17,436 nucleotides of DNA from the NCBI GenBank assembly GCA_964647255.1, contig CAZYGI010000073.1, forward strand, positions 1 to 17,436, read 5' to 3'. Below the pieces are notes generated by a model, which saw nothing but the letters and a program-made list of their open reading frames with translations, did not search any database and was not told the DNA's origin. Below are positions 13,497-17,436 of the stretch, in pieces; position 1 is the first letter of the stretch; every line of letters starts with the position of its first letter. The position numbers and the translations under genes are program-made. The DNA is from CAWJEL01 sp964647255 (lineage in GTDB: Bacteria; Chloroflexota; Anaerolineae; CG2-30-64-16).

Positions 13497-14393
13497 ATGG
13501 GACAACTGCAAGACAAAGTCATCGTCATCACCGGGAGCAGCCGCGGGCTGGGCCTGGCGGTGGCACAGGCGGCTGCGGCCGAGGGCGCGAAAGTCGTCCT
13601 CTCGTCCCGCACCGCCGACGCGGTCGCGCAAGCCGTCGCCGGTCTCCGGTCGGCCGGCCGCGAGGCCAACGGCACGACCTGCGACGTGAGCAATCTGGCC
13701 CAGGTTGAGGCGTTGGCCGATTTCGCCGTCCGCACCTATGGCCGCTTCGACGTGTGGATCAACAACGCCGGCTACGCGCCGCCGTTTGGCCCGACGATGC
13801 ACGTGCCGCCCGCCGCGTTCATGGCTGCGGTGCAGACCAACATCATCGGCACCTACCACGGCTCGCTGGTGGCGCTGCGCACCTTTCTGCCCGCAGGCCG
13901 CGGCAAACTGATCAACATCCTGGGGCGCGGCTCCGACGGCCGGCCGGTCCCCCTGCAGAACGGTTACGCGGCCAGCAAGACCTGGGTGCGCAGCTTCACG
14001 CTTGGGCTGGCGAAAGAATATCGAGATAGCGGGGTCGGCATCTTCGCGATCAACCCCGGCATGATGAGCACCGACTTCCTGACCGATCTGCAAGCGGTAT
14101 CGGGCTACGAGAAGCGGCTGCAGACCCTGCCGACCATCATTCGGATGTGGGCGACTCCGCCTGAGACGCCCGCGCAGAAGGTCATCTGGCTGGCGTCGAG
14201 CGCGACCGACGGCAAAACCGGGCTGTCGCTCAGCCAGATGGGGCCGGCGCAGATGCTCGGCGGTGCGCTGCGTGAGGGCCTGCGCCGGGTGACGCGCCGG
14301 CCCGCTCCGCCACTGGACATGAAGGTCGCGATCATTCCCGCCGCGCTGCCGCTGCCCACGCGCCGCGGCCCCGCGCTAGGAGAAAAACTGTAA
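13497..14393 (+). CDS. Short-chain dehydrogenase with atypical catalytic serine region
   Basis: A 298-residue SDR. TGSSRGLG (12-19) binds the cofactor, NNAG is at 89-92 and the active-site pair is Tyr157-x3-Lys161 (GYAASK). The residue 13 before the tyrosine, normally the catalytic serine, is Arg144 in INILGRGSDGRP; the only nearby serine is Ser146. About 40 C-terminal residues rich in arginine and proline extend beyond the usual SDR core. The ATG at 13497 follows AGAGG (13487-13491). It is the first gene on the plus side of the MarR divergent region and is followed 41 bp later by an exporter gene. The substrate is unknown; it may use a variant catalytic site. Confidence 0.88.
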   Translation: MGQLQDKVIVITGSSRGLGLAVAQAAAAEGAKVVLSSRTADAVAQAVAGLRSAGREANGTTCDVSNLAQVEALADFAVRTYGRFDVWINNAGYAPPFGPTMHVPPAAFMAAVQTNIIGTYHGSLVALRTFLPAGRGKLINILGRGSDGRPVPLQNGYAASKTWVRSFTLGLAKEYRDSGVGIFAINPGMMSTDFLTDLQAVSGYEKRLQTLPTIIRMWATPPETPAQKVIWLASSATDGKTGLSLSQMGPAQMLGGALREGLRRVTRRPAPPLDMKVAIIPAALPLPTRRGPALGEKL

Positions 14394-14412
14394 CCTATTA
14401 CGACGCATTACA

Positions 14413-14425
14413 TCAAATTATTTGA
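14413..14425. promoter_or_regulatory. 13-bp dyad over the exporter ribosome binding site
   Basis: TCAAAT-T-ATTTGA is a perfect inverted repeat that touches the GAGG (14424-14427) used by the MFS gene. It shares an AT-rich character and the CATTT/ATTTG flavour of the dyad at 13325-13341, so it might be a second site for the same MarR protein. That link is inference. Confidence 0.35.
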
Positions 14426-14434
14426 GGTAAATTG

Positions 14435-15694
14435 ATGAAAAACAAACGTCTTGCAACCATCTTCGCGATCGTCTTCGTTGATCTATTGGGCTTCAGCCTG
14501 ATCCTTCCGCTGCTGCCGTACTACGCCGAGAAGTTCGGCGCCACCGCCACGATCGTCGGCCTGCTGGTCGCCTCCTACGCGCTGGCGCAGTTGATCGGTG
14601 CGCCGCTGCTCGGCCGCCTGTCCGACCGCTACGGCCGTCGCCCGATCTTGCTGGTTAGCATTGCCGGCACCGTGCTGGGCTTTGTGCTCCTCGGTTTTGC
14701 CGAGCCACTCGGCCGGCTGATCGCGGGCGCGAACGCTGCGGTGATCGCCGTGCTCTTCTTCAGCCGGATCCTGGACGGCCTCACCGGCGGCAACCTGACC
14801 GTGGCGCAGGCGTATATCACAGACATCACCGATTTCAAGAGCCGCGCCAAGGCGCTGGGCATGATCGGCGCGGCGTTCGGGCTGGGCTTCATCATCGGCC
14901 CGGTGGTCGGCGGCGTGCTAAGCGGCTGGGGCTACGCGCTGCCAGCCTTTGTGGCGGCCGGCCTCGCCGCAGTCAACTGGTTGGCCGTCTTCTTCTTCCT
15001 GCCTGAGTCGCTGACCGATGAGATGCGCCTGGCGATTTCCCGGCGGCCGCGGGCTGCGTTCAATGTCAAGGCGTTGTGGGAGGCGCTCAACCGGCCGCGG
15101 GTCGGGCCGCTGCTGCACATCCGCCTCTTCTTTGCGCTGGCGAGCGGCATGTTCCAGAGCATCTTCGCGCTGTACGCGCAGCAGCGCCTCGGGCTGAACT
15201 CGCAAGCCACCGGCTATGTCCTCGGCTACGTCGGCCTGCTGGTGGTCATCGTGCAGGCCGGGCTGATCGGCCGGCTGACCGCGCGCTTCAGCGAAAGGCA
15301 GTTGATCTTCGCCGCCACAATCTTGCTGACCTTCTCGTTTGTGGCCTGGGCGCTGACGCCAAGCCTGCCGGTGTTGCTGGTGGTATTGATCCCGATGTCG
15401 CTCGGCACCGGCATCATGAACACCGTCATTAACAGCGCCATCACCAAGTCGGTGCACCCGGAGGAAGTGGGCGGCACCCTGGGCCTCTCCGCATCCCTGG
15501 AAAGCCTCTCGCGGGTGATCGCGCCCACGGTGGGCGGCGCGCTGCTCGGCCGGATCGGCGCGTGGGCGCCAGGCGTCCTGGGCGCGCTGTTGATGGCCTG
15601 GCTGGTCACCTTCGTCTATCGGCGCCTGATCGTCAACCCTGACCCGCCGCTGCCGGCGCGCAGCGAGCCGCAGTGGACCCAGGCGCAGGCATAG
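14435..15694 (+). CDS. MFS transporter, DHA1 / TetA-like drug exporter family
   Basis: A 419-residue inner-membrane protein with 12 predicted helices. The N-terminal helix carries DLLGFSLILPLLPYY, and the MFS motif A, GRLSDRYGRRP, is at residues 60-70 between helices 2 and 3. Further family segments are FFSRILDGLTGGNLTVAQAYITDIT and GAAFGLGFIIGPVVGG (motif C region). The ATG at 14435 is preceded by GAGG (14424-14427); a TTG one codon earlier is less likely. Members of this branch use the proton gradient to export tetracyclines and other lipophilic compounds. Being next to a MarR gene and oxidoreductases, it could export a toxic substrate or the product of this cluster. Confidence 0.92.
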   Translation: MKNKRLATIFAIVFVDLLGFSLILPLLPYYAEKFGATATIVGLLVASYALAQLIGAPLLGRLSDRYGRRPILLVSIAGTVLGFVLLGFAEPLGRLIAGANAAVIAVLFFSRILDGLTGGNLTVAQAYITDITDFKSRAKALGMIGAAFGLGFIIGPVVGGVLSGWGYALPAFVAAGLAAVNWLAVFFFLPESLTDEMRLAISRRPRAAFNVKALWEALNRPRVGPLLHIRLFFALASGMFQSIFALYAQQRLGLNSQATGYVLGYVGLLVVIVQAGLIGRLTARFSERQLIFAATILLTFSFVAWALTPSLPVLLVVLIPMSLGTGIMNTVINSAITKSVHPEEVGGTLGLSASLESLSRVIAPTVGGALLGRIGAWAPGVLGALLMAWLVTFVYRRLIVNPDPPLPARSEPQWTQAQA

Positions 15695-15703
15695 GGATCG
15701 GAC

Positions 15704-16144
15704 GTGGAGCACAGGCCATCTCGTCTCGCCGGAGTCATCCCCGCGATTTTCCTGGCCGTCGCCATCTTGATGCTCGCGATTGCCGCGTACTCGGCGGTCG
15801 GCAGCGCGCGGGCGCTGGCCAGGGAAATCGTGCTGCCGGGCGCCGTGGTTGATGTGGCGATCCGGCAGGCAACGGATGGCGCCTTGTTCTATCGGCCCGT
15901 CGTGGCAGTCGTGCTGCCGGATGGCGTTCGCCGCACGCTTCAGGCCAGCGAGGAGCGCACCGACACCGCCTACGAGGTTGACCAGGCGGTCTCGGTCGCC
16001 TATGACCCGCTTCAGCCGCAGACGGTGCGCATCCGATCCACGGACAGCGCGGTCGGACCGTGGATTGTGCCGACCATCACCGGGATGTTGGGCGTCGTGT
16101 TTCTGGCCACCACGCTGTTTGCTCGCCGGGTCCTCCGGGACTGA
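15704..16144 (+). CDS. DUF3592-like membrane protein
   Basis: A 146-residue protein starting with GTG at 15704; AGGG (15693-15696) supplies the ribosome binding site and overlaps the exporter stop. A first membrane helix lies at about 10-28, followed by an extracytoplasmic domain with VVDVAIRQATDGALFYRPVVAVVLPDGVRRTLQ and VDQAVSVAYDPLQPQTVRI. A second helix is at about 120-138, and an arginine-rich end follows. This helix-beta domain-helix layout and the YxVDQxVxVxYxPxxP segment are those of DUF3592 proteins, whose function is unknown. It is likely co-transcribed with the exporter. Confidence 0.7.
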   Translation: MEHRPSRLAGVIPAIFLAVAILMLAIAAYSAVGSARALAREIVLPGAVVDVAIRQATDGALFYRPVVAVVLPDGVRRTLQASEERTDTAYEVDQAVSVAYDPLQPQTVRIRSTDSAVGPWIVPTITGMLGVVFLATTLFARRVLRD

Positions 16145-16182
16145 CGAAAACCGGCGCGCCGGACTGACGCATCGGGGGTTTT

Positions 16183-16926
16183 ATGCGCATCTTGAAACGA
16201 GTTCTTCTGGTCTTGTTGATCGTCCTGGTGCTGGCCGTGGCCGGGTTCGCCGCGTGGGCGTACACGCCGCTCGGACCGCTGCCCGAAGCGCTCGCTGCGC
16301 TCCGATCCGACGCGGCGGTTCAAGTTGCCACGGCGCCGTGGCTGACCTTCACGCCGACCGCCGCGCCGCCGACGACCGGCTTCATCTTCTACCCCGGCGG
16401 CCGCGTGGACGCGCGCAGCTACGCGCCCGAGGCGCGCGCCATCGCCGCGCAAGGCTACCTGGTCGTGATTACGCCGGCGCCGTTCAACCTGGCGGTGTTC
16501 AAACCCGCCGCAGCCAGCGCGGTTATCGCCGCGCACCCGGAGATCACGCACTGGGCGGTCGGCGGGCACAGCCTGGGCGGCGCAATGGCGGCGAACTTCG
16601 TCTATACGCATCCCGCTGGCGTGCAAGGGCTGGTGCTTTGGGCGGCGTACCCGGCGGACAACAACAGCCTGGCCGACCGCAGGCTGCCGGTAGTCTCGAT
16701 CTACGGGACCAACGATGGGCTGGCGTCCCAATTCAAGGTGGGTGCAACCCGTGCGCTGCTTCCCGCCGACACCCGATACGTCTCGATCGAAGGCGGAAAC
16801 CACGCACAGATGGGCTGGTACGGCCCGCAAGGCGGCGACGGCACAGCAACCATCAGTCGCGAGGACCAACAGGCCCAGGTGGTGGCGGCCACGCTCGCGT
16901 TGCTGGCGGAGTTGGGCGGCCAGTAA
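16183..16926 (+). CDS. Membrane-anchored alpha/beta hydrolase (carboxylesterase-like)
   Basis: A 247-residue protein. Residues 7-27 form an uncleaved signal anchor, so the domain should face outwards. The hydrolase fold shows FIFYPGGRVDARSYAPEARAIAAQGYLVV at the oxyanion region, nucleophile Ser130 in GGHSLGGAM, acid Asp178 in YGTNDGLA and His207 in EGGNHAQMGWYG. These match the Abhydrolase_5-type group, often annotated as carboxymethylenebutenolidase-like or esterase. The ATG at 16183 has a run of G (16174-16178) as a weak ribosome binding site. It follows the DUF3592-like gene by 38 bp and precedes a second hydrolase. The substrate is unknown; ester or lipid hydrolysis at the membrane is likely. 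Confidence 0.85.
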   Translation: MRILKRVLLVLLIVLVLAVAGFAAWAYTPLGPLPEALAALRSDAAVQVATAPWLTFTPTAAPPTTGFIFYPGGRVDARSYAPEARAIAAQGYLVVITPAPFNLAVFKPAAASAVIAAHPEITHWAVGGHSLGGAMAANFVYTHPAGVQGLVLWAAYPADNNSLADRRLPVVSIYGTNDGLASQFKVGATRALLPADTRYVSIEGGNHAQMGWYGPQGGDGTATISREDQQAQVVAATLALLAELGGQ

Positions 16927-16955
16927 ATGTAGTCGGGCATGATCCATCTTTGCTG

Positions 16956-16973
16956 ATGGAGCTCATGGAGCTG
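16956..16973 (+). repeat. Tandem 9-bp repeat ahead of the last gene
   Basis: ATGGAGCTC (16956-16964) is followed at once by ATGGAGCTG (16965-16973). Both ATGs are in frame with the start at 16983, giving alternative starts. Only 16983 has a good ribosome binding site (GAGGGGG, 16973-16979), created partly by the repeat itself. Confidence 0.5.
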
Positions 16974-16982
16974 AGGGGGCTT

Positions 16983-17436
16983 ATGAACCGCTGGACCCGC
17001 ATCCTGCTGGGGACCGTGGGGCTCGGCGCAGCCGCAGTGCTGATCGGCCCCTTCCTGGTGCCTGTGCCGCCGCTGAAAGACACCGTCCCGCCGGAGCAAT
17101 TGGCGGACGCGGACAGCCGTTTTGCGGTGATCAATGGCGTCAAACTGCACTACAAGGTCGCGGGCAGCAGCGAGCCGGCCATCATCCTGCTGCACGGCTT
17201 CGCGGCCAGCACCTTCTCCTGGCACGCCGTCATGGCCCCGCTGGCCGAATTGGGCACGGTGGTCGCCTACGACCGGCCATCGTCCGGCCTGACCGAACGG
17301 CCGCTGCCCGGCGACTGGACCGGTGCCAGCCCCTACGGCCCGGATGCCCAGGTCGAGCTGCTTATCGGGCTGCTGGACTTCTTGGGCGTGCAGCAGGCCA
17401 TCCTGATCGGCAACTCGGCGGGCGGCACGGTGGCAG
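16983..17436 (+). CDS. Alpha/beta hydrolase fold protein, 5' part (runs off window)
   Basis: The frame is open from 16983 to the window end, giving 151 residues of an incomplete protein. Residues 7-28 form an N-terminal membrane anchor. The alpha/beta hydrolase core follows with VINGVKLHYKVAG, LLHGFAASTFSW (oxyanion HGF at 71-73), VVAYDRPSSGLTERP and the nucleophile elbow G143-N-S145-A-G-G. This is the pattern of haloperoxidase-, epoxide hydrolase- and esterase-like Abhydrolase_1 proteins. The acid and histidine lie beyond the edge. GAGGGGG (16973-16979) supports the start. It is a different hydrolase subfamily from the preceding gene and sits in the same operon. Confidence 0.85.
   Translation, partial: MNRWTRILLGTVGLGAAAVLIGPFLVPVPPLKDTVPPEQLADADSRFAVINGVKLHYKVAGSSEPAIILLHGFAASTFSWHAVMAPLAELGTVVAYDRPSSGLTERPLPGDWTGASPYGPDAQVELLIGLLDFLGVQQAILIGNSAGGTVA

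Noticed and set aside
16151..16162. Perfect 12-bp palindrome CCGGCGCGCCGG between two genes
   Set aside because: It is short and pure GC, expected at this base composition, with no U-tract; not enough to call a terminator or operator.
16943..16960. TCCATC/GATGGA hairpin between the two hydrolase genes
   Set aside because: A six-bp stem without a U-tract inside a likely operon; too weak to be a terminator.
1..17436. CRISPR arrays, tRNA or rRNA genes, insertion sequences, prophage or toxin-antitoxin modules
   Set aside because: Reading both strands I saw no spaced direct-repeat array, no cloverleaf-like sequence, no transposase or integrase motif and no typical toxin-antitoxin pair.

Overview
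The window reads as high-GC bacterial DNA with compact operons, clear Shine-Dalgarno sites, no RNA genes and no transposase. The gene content (large TspO-like protein, HsmA-type membrane protein, DUF2461, several CrtI-type flavoproteins, retinol-dehydrogenase-like SDR, PaO-like Rieske protein) suggests a Chloroflexota bacterium, perhaps Anaerolineae-like. That is a judgement from remembered family resemblance, not from a search. A run of 10 N at 10989-10998 shows a draft or metagenomic assembly.

Left part (1-3521): a divergent pair (start of an aldo/keto reductase on the minus strand, AraC-type regulator on the plus strand), then a TetR-led operon. The TetR promoter is a textbook sigma70 site covered by a nested dyad, followed by tetR, an HsmA-like membrane protein and a second small membrane protein. 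A DUF2461 gene faces this operon.

Centre (3756-12806): a block rich in lipid and isoprenoid redox functions. It starts with a tspO-like / SRPBCC / CrtI-like operon. A minus-strand pair follows (SnoaL-like protein, then a retinol-dehydrogenase-like SDR) whose end overlaps the first CrtI-like gene. Divergent from that pair, a 10-codon leader ORF precedes a second CrtI-like flavoprotein that carries an unusual C-terminal eight-cysteine ferredoxin-like domain. It is translationally coupled to a third, CrtD-like flavoprotein split by the assembly gap. A Rieske oxygenase converges on the CrtD-like gene and sits behind a MarR regulator.

Right part (12818-17436): the marR gene is divergent from a second SDR, a 12-helix MFS exporter, a DUF3592-like protein and two alpha/beta hydrolases, the last cut by the window edge.

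Inference: three CrtI-family flavoproteins, two SDRs, a Rieske oxygenase, a SnoaL-like protein, esterase-like hydrolases, an exporter and local regulators look like an accessory pathway for modifying a carotenoid or other polyene/isoprenoid. No phytoene synthase, prenyl synthase or cyclase is present, so the substrate would have to be made elsewhere. The two most unusual items are the CrtI-ferredoxin fusion and a 35-bp hairpin element that appears to be inserted in frame inside that same gene.
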